From Gordonia malaquae NBRC 108250 (GTDB lineage: Bacteria; Actinomycetota; Actinomycetes; Mycobacteriales; Mycobacteriaceae): a stretch of 64,000 nucleotides of DNA. A program made the position numbers and the translations under genes. Within the stretch, counting starts at the first letter, position 1. Each line of letters starts with the position of its first letter. A model generated the notes under the pieces. The model had not been told where the DNA came from and did no database searches. It saw only the letters and a list, made by a program, of their open reading frames with translations. The stretch lies in the NCBI RefSeq assembly GCF_000344135.1, contig NZ_BAOP01000002.1, positions 212,672 through 276,671 on the forward strand, in the 5' to 3' direction. Shown piece by piece: positions 44,486 to 52,915 of the stretch.

Positions 44486-45982
44486 ATGACCACGACCACG
44501 ATTCCGGGACTGCTTCCCGCCGTCGCCGACTTCGTCTCCACTGACCGAAAGATGCTGATCGGCGGCCAGTGGGTCGACGCGGCGTCCGGACGCACGTTCG
44601 CCACCAACGATCCGGCCACCGGCCGCGTCATCACCAACGTCGCCCAGGGCGAGGCCGCCGACGTCGACCGTGCCGTCGCGGCGGCCCGCGCAGCGTACGA
44701 GGGGCCGTGGTCGCGGATGAAGCCGAACGAGCGTGAGCGTCTCATCTGGCGGGTCGGCGACATCCTCTCCGAGCGAGCCGAGATCTTCGGGCAGCTCGAG
44801 GCGCTCGACAACGGCAAGTCCGTGGCCATCGCCACTGCTGTCGATGTCGGATGGTCGGCGGACGTGTGGCGGTACAACGCAGGCCTGGCCACCAAGATCA
44901 CCGGATCGTCGGTCACGCCGTCGATGCCGTTCGCTCCCGACCAGCAGTTCCACGCCTACACCCGACGCGAGTCGATCGGCGTCTGCGGCCAGATCATCCC
45001 GTGGAACTTCCCCATCCTGATGGCGACGTGGAAGTTGGCGCCGGCACTCGCCGCGGGCAACACCGTTGTGCTCAAGCCTGCCGAGCAGACGCCGCTCAGC
45101 GCACTGCTGCTCGGCGAGGTGTTCGAGGAGGCCGGATTCCCGCCCGGCGTCGTCAACATCGTGCCCGGCTTCGGTGACGCCGGCGCCGCACTGTCCGCGC
45201 ACATGGACGTCGACAAGGTCGCGTTCACCGGTTCCACCGAGGTCGGAAAGAAGATCGTTCACGCAGCCACCGGAAACCTCAAGAAGGTCACTCTCGAACT
45301 CGGCGGCAAGAGCCCGAACATCGTGTACAACGACGCCGATCTGGACGCCGCCGTCGCGGGTTCGGTCGCCGCGTGGATGTTCAACCACGGTCAGTGCTGC
45401 GTCGCGGGCACCCGCATGTTCGTGCAGCGGGACATCTTCGACGACTTCACGCAGGCCGTCGCGAACGCAGCCTCGCAGGCGAAGATCGGTCCGGGGCTCG
45501 ACCCGACGACCGAGCTGGGGCCGTTGGTGTCACAGGAGCAGTTCGATCGTGTAAGCGGCTACATCCAGCAGGGTCTCGCCGACGGCGCCCGGGCGCTGAC
45601 CGGCGGCGGCCGGTGGGGCGATGAGGGCTACTTCGTCGAACCCACCGTGTTCGTCGACGTGAAGCCCGAGTTCTCGATCGTCGAAGAGGAGATCTTCGGC
45701 CCCGTGGTGGTCGCGCTGCCGTTCGACGACGAAGAGGACGTCGCTCGCGCGGCCAATGACTCGATCTACGGTCTCGCCGCAGGCATCTGGACCAAGGACG
45801 TCTCGAAGGCCCACCGCACGGCCGCCAAACTGCAGGCCGGCTCGGTCTGGGTGAACCAGTACAACGGCTTCGACACCGCCCTGCCGTTCGGCGGTTTCAA
45901 GCAGTCCGGCTGGGGCCGCGAACTCGGCGACTCCGCCGTCGATCACTACACGCAGACCAAGTCCGTCAACATCGCGCTCTGA
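44486..45982 (+). CDS. NAD-dependent aldehyde dehydrogenase
   Basis: A 498-residue aldehyde dehydrogenase. The general-base Glu is in VTLELGGKSPN, the nucleophilic Cys in FNHGQCCVAGTR, and the NAD loop is GSTEVGKKI. The closest type is the phenylacetaldehyde/AcoD-like class found with NDMA-dependent alcohol dehydrogenases. CAGGAGG precedes the ATG. It is read in the same direction as the regulator (148-nt gap) and 30 nt before adh. Together they oxidise a primary alcohol through the aldehyde to the acid. Confidence 0.9.
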   Translation: MTTTTIPGLLPAVADFVSTDRKMLIGGQWVDAASGRTFATNDPATGRVITNVAQGEAADVDRAVAAARAAYEGPWSRMKPNERERLIWRVGDILSERAEIFGQLEALDNGKSVAIATAVDVGWSADVWRYNAGLATKITGSSVTPSMPFAPDQQFHAYTRRESIGVCGQIIPWNFPILMATWKLAPALAAGNTVVLKPAEQTPLSALLLGEVFEEAGFPPGVVNIVPGFGDAGAALSAHMDVDKVAFTGSTEVGKKIVHAATGNLKKVTLELGGKSPNIVYNDADLDAAVAGSVAAWMFNHGQCCVAGTRMFVQRDIFDDFTQAVANAASQAKIGPGLDPTTELGPLVSQEQFDRVSGYIQQGLADGARALTGGGRWGDEGYFVEPTVFVDVKPEFSIVEEEIFGPVVVALPFDDEEDVARAANDSIYGLAAGIWTKDVSKAHRTAAKLQAGSVWVNQYNGFDTALPFGGFKQSGWGRELGDSAVDHYTQTKSVNIAL

Positions 45983-46012
45983 CCCCACCCCCACCACCAA
46001 GAAGGACTCCCC

Positions 46013-47125
46013 ATGAAGACCAAGGCAGCTGTACTCCTCGAAGCAGGCAAGCCGTTCGAGATCATGGAACTCGAACTCGACGGCCCCGGCCCGGGCGAAG
46101 TGCTGATCAAGTACACGGCCGCGGGCCTGTGCCACTCGGATCTGCACCTCACCGACGGCGACCTCCCGCCCCGCTACCCGATCGTCGGAGGCCACGAGGG
46201 CTCGGGAATCATCCAGGAGGTGGGCCCCGGTGTCACGAAGGTCAAGGCGGGCGACCACGTGGTGTGCAGCTTCATCCCGAACTGCGGCACCTGCCGCTAC
46301 TGTTCGACGGGCCGCCAGAACCTCTGTGACATGGGCGCCACCATCCTGGAGGGATCGATGCCAGACGGCACGTTCCGGTTCCACGGCCACGGCGTCGACT
46401 TCGGCGCGATGTGCATGCTGGGCACGTTCTCCGAGTACGCGACGATCTCGCAGCACTCGGTGGTCAAGGTGGACGACTGGCTTCCGCTGGAGACCGCCGT
46501 TCTGGTGGGCTGCGGCGTCCCCTCCGGCTGGGGTACCGCGGTCAACGCGGGCAACCTCCGCGCGGGCGACACCGCCGTGATCTACGGCATCGGCGGCCTC
46601 GGCATCAACGCCGTTCAGGGTGCCGTCGCTGCAGGCTGCAAGTATGTCGTCGCCGTCGACCCGATCGCGATGAAGCGCGACCAGGCGCTCAAGTTCGGCG
46701 CGACCCACGCCTTCGCGACCGCGGAAGAGGCGCAGGAGAAGGTCACCGAACTCACGTGGGGCCAGGGCGCCGACGCCGCACTCATCCTCGTCGGCACCGT
46801 CGACGTGCCGGTGGTTCAAGCCGCGACCGCGGTGATCGGCAAGGGCGGACGAGTCGTGATCACCGGCCTGGCCGACCCGACCAAGCTCACCGTCCAGGTG
46901 TCGGGCACCGACCTGACCCTGAATCAGAAGACGATCATGGGTTCGCTGTTCGGTTCGATGAACCCGCAGTACGACATCGTCCGCCTCCTTCGCCTGTACG
47001 ACGCGGGAGAGCTCAAGCTCGACGAGTTGGTCACCAAGCGCTACTCACTCGAAGACGTCAACCAGGGATACGAGGACCTTCGCAACGGTCTGAACGTCCG
47101 CGGCGTCATCGACCACGCGTCCTAG
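46013..47125 (+). CDS. NDMA-dependent (mycofactocin-type) alcohol dehydrogenase
   Basis: A 370-residue zinc alcohol dehydrogenase of the group assayed with NDMA because its NAD is tightly bound and mycofactocin serves as electron acceptor. Catalytic zinc: CHSDLH, GHEG, and Cys in VGCGVPSGWG. The structural zinc loop is CGTCRYCSTGRQNLC. The NAD fold is GIGGLGINAVQG. It is a predicted client of the mycofactocin made by the locus at the left of the window. AAGAAGGA precedes the ATG, and an imperfect hairpin follows the stop. Confidence 0.88.
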   Translation: MKTKAAVLLEAGKPFEIMELELDGPGPGEVLIKYTAAGLCHSDLHLTDGDLPPRYPIVGGHEGSGIIQEVGPGVTKVKAGDHVVCSFIPNCGTCRYCSTGRQNLCDMGATILEGSMPDGTFRFHGHGVDFGAMCMLGTFSEYATISQHSVVKVDDWLPLETAVLVGCGVPSGWGTAVNAGNLRAGDTAVIYGIGGLGINAVQGAVAAGCKYVVAVDPIAMKRDQALKFGATHAFATAEEAQEKVTELTWGQGADAALILVGTVDVPVVQAATAVIGKGGRVVITGLADPTKLTVQVSGTDLTLNQKTIMGSLFGSMNPQYDIVRLLRLYDAGELKLDELVTKRYSLEDVNQGYEDLRNGLNVRGVIDHAS

Positions 47126-47139
47126 ACCAGAAACCGAGT

Positions 47140-47179
47140 GAGCGGGCGCCGCTGATCGTCCGATCGGCGGCACCCGCTC
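47140..47179 (+). terminator. hairpin after the alcohol dehydrogenase gene
   Basis: GAGCGGGCGCCGC and the segment ending CACCCGCTC at 47179 pair over 14 positions with two imperfect pairs, around a 12-nt loop. It starts 15 nt past the stop codon. Confidence 0.6.
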
Positions 47180-47193
47180 TCGCGGTTGCGGGT

Positions 47194-47418
47194 TCAGAAA
47201 CGGTGCGACCGACTTACAAAACGGTGAAGGTCGGCATCCGGCGGCGCGTCGCGCAGTCTCTCACTCGCCACGACCATCCGATCGAACAGCGGCAGCCTTG
47301 TCGATGCCGCGACGACAGGCGTGTTGTCGACGCACCGCATCAGGAACGGCACATCCGAACGCGTCGTTTCGACGACTCGATCGTCGAGTGGGTGACCGGG
47401 AGGCTCATGTGCTCGACG
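47194..47418 (-). pseudogene. possible coding remnant with no clear start
   Basis: On the minus strand, the 75 codons from just after a TAG (47421-47419) to a TGA at 47194 read as a plausible C-terminal protein tail (HPLDDRVVETTRSDVPFLMR, then STRLPLFDRMVVASERLRDA). The codon use is GC3-rich like real genes. No ATG or ribosome site opens it; the earliest GTG would give about 52 residues. No family was recognised. It could be a decayed gene end or chance. Confidence 0.25.
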
Positions 47419-47530
47419 CTAGCCGCCTGAGCCGCGACTGTCGACCGTTTGACCGACAACGTGTGTCGTGGGCACGAGATCCGCTGAGATCCAGGCGATG
47501 AGATCACGGCTGCCCCGCGGGCCCCAGTCC

Positions 47531-47626
47531 CGTGCCTCAACTTCACAAACGTGCCTCAACGTGACTGACCAGCCTGAGCTCAGGCTGGTCAGTGATGTTG
47601 AGGCACGTTTCCTGAGCTGAAGCACG
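47531..47626. repeat. nested inverted-repeat module 1
   Basis: A 28-bp perfect palindrome (47565-47592) sits inside 14-bp perfect arms (47547-47560 with 47597-47610), and the symmetry continues imperfectly outwards to about 47531 and 47626. TGCCTCA motifs lie at 47533 and 47552; mirror TGAGGCA and TGAAGCA lie at 47599 and 47618. The centre is CCTGAGCTCAGG. It is non-coding on both strands. Confidence 0.8.
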
Positions 47627-47630
47627 AACT

Positions 47631-47732
47631 CCCCTGCTTCATCTCTCACTCACCTGCTTCATTGTGTCTTCCCTGCCTGAGCTCAGGCAGGGAAGACGAG
47701 TTGAGGCAGGGGCGTGCGATATGAGGCAGGGT
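47631..47732. repeat. nested inverted-repeat module 2
   Basis: A perfect 32-bp palindrome (47666-47697) with the same CCTGAGCTCAGG centre is flanked by TGCTTCA at 47635 and 47655 and by TGAGGCA at 47702 and 47722. The outer arms still match over about 37 positions with scattered mismatches. Its centre is 103 bp from the centre of module 1, and the layout of motifs is the same. Confidence 0.8.
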
Positions 47733-47744
47733 TGCGCGCCGGGA

Positions 47745-48212
47745 TCACGCACCGCACTCCATGGCATATCCGAATCGCTGCTGATTGCACCACGTGGCGA
47801 AACCACTGAGGTTCATGAACACGGTTCCGTCTCTTGTCGAACGCACGAGGCCGCCGGTGTAGGCGCGCCCGCTGCGCATCGGAACGCCTGCGCCCCAGGT
47901 CTGAACCCGCTTGTTGAGTCGCACGCGGATACGGTTCCCGTTCGAATACGTCCCCCACGAGACGAGATGCTTCGCACCGTTCGACGCGCCGGAGAACACA
48001 GTCATGTAGCCCCAGCCGTTCCTGTTCAGCGACATCTTTCGCGTGTGCCCGACCCACACGCCGGTGAACTTGGCGCCCGCCGGACCCACGTTCTTCGCCT
48101 GATGCTGTCCAATCGGCACAGTGGGCGACGCCTCGGCGGTTCCCGGCGCGATCAACATCGCAACAGCTGCTACAGAACCCAGCAGCGCGATCATGAACTT
48201 TCTGTACTTCAT
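47745..48212 (-). CDS. secreted protein of unknown function
   Basis: A 155-residue protein. A signal peptide of about 29 residues (basic MKYRK, hydrophobic core ALLGSVAAVAMLIAPG, cleavage near AEA-SP) releases a basic protein of about 125 residues rich in Gly, Asn, Arg and Trp. Two Cys lie close to the end (WCNQQRFGYAMECGA) and may form a disulfide. GGAGG precedes the ATG at 48212. No family was recognised; a small extracellular beta protein or a bacteriocin-like or inhibitor role is possible. It ends 13 nt from repeat module 2. Confidence 0.72.
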   Translation of the reverse strand: MKYRKFMIALLGSVAAVAMLIAPGTAEASPTVPIGQHQAKNVGPAGAKFTGVWVGHTRKMSLNRNGWGYMTVFSGASNGAKHLVSWGTYSNGNRIRVRLNKRVQTWGAGVPMRSGRAYTGGLVRSTRDGTVFMNLSGFATWCNQQRFGYAMECGA

Positions 48213-48330
48213 CTGACATACCTCCGGCTCGATTGGAAGCTCAGACTAGATCGCCCGACTCGACGCGTGGGCGTCTCGATTCCACAGTTCGGACCAACCT
48301 CGAGCGAATTGCATCGAACAGATCACACGC

Positions 48331-48936
48331 TCAGTCGGTCAGCGTCAGTGCTGTGGTCAGCTGCTCGGTCCAGGTGTCGACCACTTGGGCGCGGCGTTTG
48401 GAGTCGTCGGTGAGAGTGTCGGCCAGCCCAAGACCTCGCGCGAGGTCGAGGGTGGCCTGGGCGAGTCGGAAGGCGCGCGGATCGGTTCCATCGGGGTCGA
48501 AACCGTTGAGCGTCATCCGGTGCGCGGCACGCGCGAACTTCGCTTCCAATGGTGTGATCTGTTCACGAAGCAATTCGTCGGACGCCGCAGCTGCCCACAC
48601 CTGCAGGGCGGCTTTGAACTCGCGACCGGTGTAGATGTCGACGGCGCGGTCGACGACGAGCCGGATCCGTTCGGGCCCAGCCGGCAGTTCGGCGCGGGAC
48701 TCCGCCATCGAGGTGAGCTGCGTGAACATCTCCTCCAGCGCCGCGGTGATCAACGCTTCCTTTGTCGGGAAGTGATGCTGCGCAGCCCCGCGCGACACCC
48801 CGGCCTCCTCAGCGACCCGCGCGACCGTGGCCGACGCCCACCCGTGCTCGGCGAGGATGTCGAGGGTCGAGGACAGGAGCCGCTCCCGGGTGATCCGGGA
48901 GCGGTCCTGCTGTGGTTCCCGCGACGGCTGGGTCAC
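48331..48936 (-). CDS. TetR-family regulator at the end of the acyl-CoA operon
   Basis: A 201-residue TetR protein. The helix-turn-helix region runs through LLSSTLDILAEHGWASATVARVAEEAGVSRGAAQHHFPTKEALI, quoted here as its visible landmarks WASATV and RGAAQHHF. The GTG at 48936 overlaps the echA7 stop by 4 nt (GTGA), favouring it over an ATG at 48954. It is the last gene of the operon that begins at 58304 and probably controls it through an operator near 58330-58380 (inference). Confidence 0.85.
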   Translation of the reverse strand: MTQPSREPQQDRSRITRERLLSSTLDILAEHGWASATVARVAEEAGVSRGAAQHHFPTKEALITAALEEMFTQLTSMAESRAELPAGPERIRLVVDRAVDIYTGREFKAALQVWAAAASDELLREQITPLEAKFARAAHRMTLNGFDPDGTDPRAFRLAQATLDLARGLGLADTLTDDSKRRAQVVDTWTEQLTTALTLTD

Positions 48937-49730
48937 GACGAACTCGCGTCCCACGCGGCTTTCCGCTTGGTCAGGAACGCCGTCATCCCCTCGCGCGCCT
49001 CGTCGGAGGCGAACAGCGCCGCCGACTCAGATGCCCGCGCGGATGCGCTCTCGCGGAAGTCTGCGAGGAGCGCGGCCGTTGTGAGACGCTTCGACGCCGC
49101 CAGCCCCTGCGGCGACGCCTTTCGGATGCCCTCGCAGATCGCGTGCAGTTCGTCCGACACCTCGTCGGTTGATCCGAGGGCCTTGCTGACCAGGCCGAAC
49201 GACTCCGCCTGCTGCGGGGTGAACGTCTCACCGGTCAAGAAGTAACGTCCAGCCGCACGCGACGTCATCTTCGGCAGCAGCACGATCGAGATCATCGACG
49301 GCGCGAGACCCAGCCGCGACTCGGTGAGCGCGAAGGTGGCAGCAGGACCGGCGAGCGCGATGTCGGCCGCTCCGAGGAGTCCGAACCCGCCTGCACGAAC
49401 GTGCCCGTTCACAACGGCGATCACCGGTTTGGTGATCTCGAGCATCGCGCTCATCAAACCGATCATCGCCTCGGCGCCTTCGGCTGTGGCCTCCTCGGGA
49501 CTGAGTCCCCGACCCAGTGCCTCGCGCAGGTCGCCTCCCGCGCAGAACGTTCCACCCGTGTGGGTGAGCACAACCGCGCGAATGTCCTCGTCTGCGGCAG
49601 CATCGGCCAAGGCCGACCGCAGTTGGGACACGAGCACCGAGCTCAACGCGTTCCGATTGCCTGGCGAGTCGAGGGTGATCACGGCGACCGCCGCGTCCAC
49701 CTCGCTCCGGACCAGAATGTCGTCGGCCAT
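48933..49730 (-). CDS. echA7: enoyl-CoA hydratase (EchA7-like)
   Basis: A 265-residue crotonase-fold enzyme. The oxyanion-hole segments are TFCAGGDLREAL and GHVRAGGFGLLGAADIAL. The second catalytic Glu region is ALTESRLGLAPSM. It hydrates an enoyl-CoA or acts as an isomerase or hydratase on the product of the AccA2/AccD2 carboxylase pathway. The gene order with fadE12, accA2, accD2, fadE13 matches M. tuberculosis Rv0971c-Rv0975c. It follows fadE12 by 1 nt. Confidence 0.86.
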   Translation of the reverse strand: MADDILVRSEVDAAVAVITLDSPGNRNALSSVLVSQLRSALADAAADEDIRAVVLTHTGGTFCAGGDLREALGRGLSPEEATAEGAEAMIGLMSAMLEITKPVIAVVNGHVRAGGFGLLGAADIALAGPAATFALTESRLGLAPSMISIVLLPKMTSRAAGRYFLTGETFTPQQAESFGLVSKALGSTDEVSDELHAICEGIRKASPQGLAASKRLTTAALLADFRESASARASESAALFASDEAREGMTAFLTKRKAAWDASSS

Positions 49731-49731
49731 C

Positions 49732-50889
49732 TCAGTACGACTTCGGGAGACCGAGGCAGGTCTGCGAGACGAAGTTGAGGATCATCTCGCGGCTCACCGG
49801 CGCGATCCGCGTCAGTCGAGACAGCGGAAGCATCGCGGCGAGGCCGTACTCGACTGTCAGCCCGTTTCCGCCGAGCGTCTGCACTGCCTGATCGACGATC
49901 TTCGCGGTCGCCTCGCCTGCGGCGTACTTCGCCATGTTGGCCGGCACCGCCGCCCCCCAGTCGTCGCCCGCGTCGTACAGCGTCGCGGCCTTCTGCATCA
50001 TCAGCTTCGCCATCTCGAGCTCGATCTTGCCCTGCGCGAGCGGGTGGGCGATCGCCTGGTGCGCGCCGATCGGCGTCTTCCAGACGCTCCGCTCGTTGGC
50101 GTACTCGACGGCACGTTCGAGTGCGTAGCGCCCCATGCCGACGGCCGACGCCGACGCCATGATTCGCTCCGGGTTGAGGCCCGCGAACAGCTGCGACAGC
50201 GCGGCGTCCTCGGAACCGACAAGAGCGTCAGACGGCAGACGGACATCGTCGAGGAAGAGGGTGAACTGCTTCTCCGGGTTGATGATGTCCATCTCGATCA
50301 CCTGGGCTTCGAAGCCGGGTGCGTCGGTCGGCACGATGAACAGCGCCGGCTTGAGGCGACCCGTCTTCGAGTCCTCGGTACGGGCGACGATCAGGACTGC
50401 TTCGGCCTGGTCGACACCGGAGATGAACACCTTCCGACCGGACAGCAGCCACTCGTCCCCGTCGCGCCGGGCTGTTGTCGTGATCTGATGCGAGTTGGAG
50501 CCGGCATCGGGTTCGGTGATGCCGAACGCCATGGTGATCGAGCCGTCTGCCAGTCCCGGGATCCACTTCTGCTTCTGCTCGTCGGTGCCGAACCGAGCGA
50601 TGATGTTGCCGCAGATCGCAGGCGACACGACCATCATCAACAGGCCGCTGCCACCGGCCGCCATCTCCTCCATGACGATCGCGAGCTCGTACATGCCCGC
50701 ACCGCCGCCGCCGTACTCCTCCGGCAGGTTGACGCCGATGAAGCCGAGCTCGCCTGCCTCCTTCCAGAGTTCGTCAGTCTTGCGACCGGCACGCGCACAG
50801 TCGATGAAGTACTGGTGGTCGTACTTCTTGACCAACCCGGCAACAGCCTCTCGCAGGGCAGCGCGTTCTTCTGTCTCGATAAAGCTCAT
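49732..50889 (-). CDS. fadE12: acyl-CoA dehydrogenase (FadE12-like)
   Basis: A 385-residue FAD-dependent acyl-CoA dehydrogenase. Markers are FGITEPDAGSNSHQITTTA (FAD/substrate contact), KVFISGVDQAEAV and the C-terminal QTLGGNGLTVEYGLAAML. The usual catalytic-base Glu region is near the final third. The ATG at 50889 is the family-consistent start; a longer frame upstream is unlikely. It lies between accA2 and echA7. Confidence 0.88.
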   Translation of the reverse strand: MSFIETEERAALREAVAGLVKKYDHQYFIDCARAGRKTDELWKEAGELGFIGVNLPEEYGGGGAGMYELAIVMEEMAAGGSGLLMMVVSPAICGNIIARFGTDEQKQKWIPGLADGSITMAFGITEPDAGSNSHQITTTARRDGDEWLLSGRKVFISGVDQAEAVLIVARTEDSKTGRLKPALFIVPTDAPGFEAQVIEMDIINPEKQFTLFLDDVRLPSDALVGSEDAALSQLFAGLNPERIMASASAVGMGRYALERAVEYANERSVWKTPIGAHQAIAHPLAQGKIELEMAKLMMQKAATLYDAGDDWGAAVPANMAKYAAGEATAKIVDQAVQTLGGNGLTVEYGLAAMLPLSRLTRIAPVSREMILNFVSQTCLGLPKSY

Positions 50890-50909
50890 GGGTGTTGTTC
50901 CCCTACTCT

Positions 50910-52907
50910 TCAGTCGTCGGATTCGGACGAGATCACGGCGAGCACATCGCCGACGGACAGTTGGCGGCCCACTTCCACCGCGAGCACCGACACGATGCCG
51001 TCGGCGGGTGCACTGATGGTGTGCTCCATCTTCATGGCCTCGAGCCACAGCAGCGGTTGCCCCGCGGTGACACGATCACCCTCGCCGACCGCAACACGGA
51101 TCACGGCGCCGGGCATCGGGGCGAGCAGTGATCCCGGGCGCTCCTGCGCGGCCGGGTCGACGTAGCGCGGGACCCGCGTCAACGACACCGAAGCTCCGGG
51201 CCAGTCGACGTGCACCGCGTCTCCGACAACGGTGACCCGGTACCGGCGCGTCACGCCCGCCGTTGACAGGACTACCTCGGTCGGAGCGATCGATACGACG
51301 GCGGTGTCGGCGAGATCGGGGACCTCTGTTGTGGTCCGCCCGATCCGATACCGTGCGACGATCTCGTCGCCCGCAGCGGTCGTGTAGCTCTTCGACTGGA
51401 AGTCGGAGGCGATGTTGCGCCATCCCGACGGGAGCGAACCGAGCATGCGGGCCGACGAACGGTTGGCAGCCGACTGAGCGAGAGCAGCTGCCACGGCGGC
51501 GACTCGCGTGGCGTCGTCGGAGGCCAGCGGTGCGGACAGGACGTCGAGCCCGACGGTGTCGAGGTACGCGGTGTCGGTCTCGCCGGACAGGAACGTCTCG
51601 TCGCGCAGAGTGTTGACGAGCATGTCGCGGTTGGTGACGAGGCCGTGGATCTTCGCGTCCGACAGTGCCCTCGCGAGGATGGCCGCCGCGCGATCGCGGG
51701 TTGGCGCGAACGAGATGACCTTGGCGAGCATCGGATCGTAGAACGTCGAGATCTCACTGCCGTCGGCGATGCCGGAGTCCACACGCACGCCGGACCGGTC
51801 GAGGAGTTCAAAACGGGCGTCGGCGGGCAGGTCGATCGTGGTGATCGTGCCCGACTGCGGCTGCCAATCGTTCGCCGGGTCCTCCGCGTAGAGACGGACC
51901 TCGATGGAGTGGCCCGATGTGGTCGGCTCCTGCGCAGGCAGCGCTTCGCCCTCGGCGACGCGGATCTGCCATTCGACGAGGTCGGTGCCGGTGGTCAGTT
52001 CAGTGACCGGATGCTCCACCTGCAACCGAGTATTCGTCTCCAGGAAGAAGAACTTCCCGTTCTCATCGGCGAGGAACTCCACCGTGCCCGCACCTCGGTA
52101 GCCGATGGACTCGACGGCCGTGCGCGCCGCGGCGTACAGGCGCTCCCGCATGTCGCCGCCGATCCGCTCGACGAGGGGTGCAGGCGCCTCCTCCACCACC
52201 TTCTGGTGACGACGCTGGATGGAGCATTCACGCTCGCCGACCGCCCAGACCGTGCCGTGCGCGTCGGCCATCACCTGGACTTCGATGTGGTGCCCACGCT
52301 CGATGTACGGCTCGCAGAACACTGTCGGGTCGCCGAATGCCGATTCGGCTTCTCGGCGTGCGCCGGCGACCTGGTCGGCGAGTTCGGACAGGTCGCGGAC
52401 GACACGCATTCCGCGTCCGCCGCCGCCCGCGGAGGCCTTGATGAGCAGCGGAAGATCGTCGGCGGTGACGTTCTCCGGGTCGATGTCGGTCAGCACGGGG
52501 ACTCCCGCGGCCGCCATCAGTTCTTTGGCGTTCACCTTGGACCCCATCGCAGTGATCGCGCCCGCGGGCGGACCGATCCAGGTGAGCCCGGCGGCGACGA
52601 CTGCCTCGGCGAACTCGGCGTTCTCCGACAGGAATCCGTAGCCGGGGTGGATCGCGTCGGCGCCCGCCGCCTGCGCGGCGGCGATGATCTGCTCCGACCG
52701 CAGATAGGTCTCGGCCGATGTCGAGCCCGGCAGGTGAACGGCGGCGTCGGCCTGCCGGACGTGCGGGGCGTCGGCGTCGGGATCGGAGTAGACGGCCACG
52801 GTCCGCAGGCCGAGCGCCTTCGCGGTGGTGAACACGCGGCACGCGATCTCACCGCGGTTCGCGACGAGGACTGACGTGATCGGCGTGGGGGTGATCGGGT
52901 TGGTCAT
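50910..52907 (-). CDS. accA2: biotin-dependent acyl-CoA carboxylase alpha chain
   Basis: A 665-residue biotin carboxylase plus carrier: the N-terminal ATP-grasp module (VLVANRGEIACRVF, glycine-rich KASAGGGGRGMR, and EMNTRLQVEHPVTE-like ETNTRLQVEHPVTE), a linker, and a C-terminal biotinyl domain with the attachment Lys626 in EAMKMEH. With AccD2 it carboxylates an acyl-CoA. Given AtuA and FadE partners, a branched or terpenoid-derived enoyl-CoA (methylcrotonyl- or geranyl-type) is more likely than acetyl-CoA. The start at 52907 is 8 nt after the accD2 stop. Confidence 0.9.
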   Translation of the reverse strand: MTNPITPTPITSVLVANRGEIACRVFTTAKALGLRTVAVYSDPDADAPHVRQADAAVHLPGSTSAETYLRSEQIIAAAQAAGADAIHPGYGFLSENAEFAEAVVAAGLTWIGPPAGAITAMGSKVNAKELMAAAGVPVLTDIDPENVTADDLPLLIKASAGGGGRGMRVVRDLSELADQVAGARREAESAFGDPTVFCEPYIERGHHIEVQVMADAHGTVWAVGERECSIQRRHQKVVEEAPAPLVERIGGDMRERLYAAARTAVESIGYRGAGTVEFLADENGKFFFLETNTRLQVEHPVTELTTGTDLVEWQIRVAEGEALPAQEPTTSGHSIEVRLYAEDPANDWQPQSGTITTIDLPADARFELLDRSGVRVDSGIADGSEISTFYDPMLAKVISFAPTRDRAAAILARALSDAKIHGLVTNRDMLVNTLRDETFLSGETDTAYLDTVGLDVLSAPLASDDATRVAAVAAALAQSAANRSSARMLGSLPSGWRNIASDFQSKSYTTAAGDEIVARYRIGRTTTEVPDLADTAVVSIAPTEVVLSTAGVTRRYRVTVVGDAVHVDWPGASVSLTRVPRYVDPAAQERPGSLLAPMPGAVIRVAVGEGDRVTAGQPLLWLEAMKMEHTISAPADGIVSVLAVEVGRQLSVGDVLAVISSESDD

Positions 52908-52915
52908 CTGATGCC

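Noticed and set aside
47531..47732. A CRISPR array
   Set aside because: The motifs are 7 bp, occur in mirror orientation and are separated by palindromes. There are no repeats of 23-40 bp with unique spacers and no cas genes.
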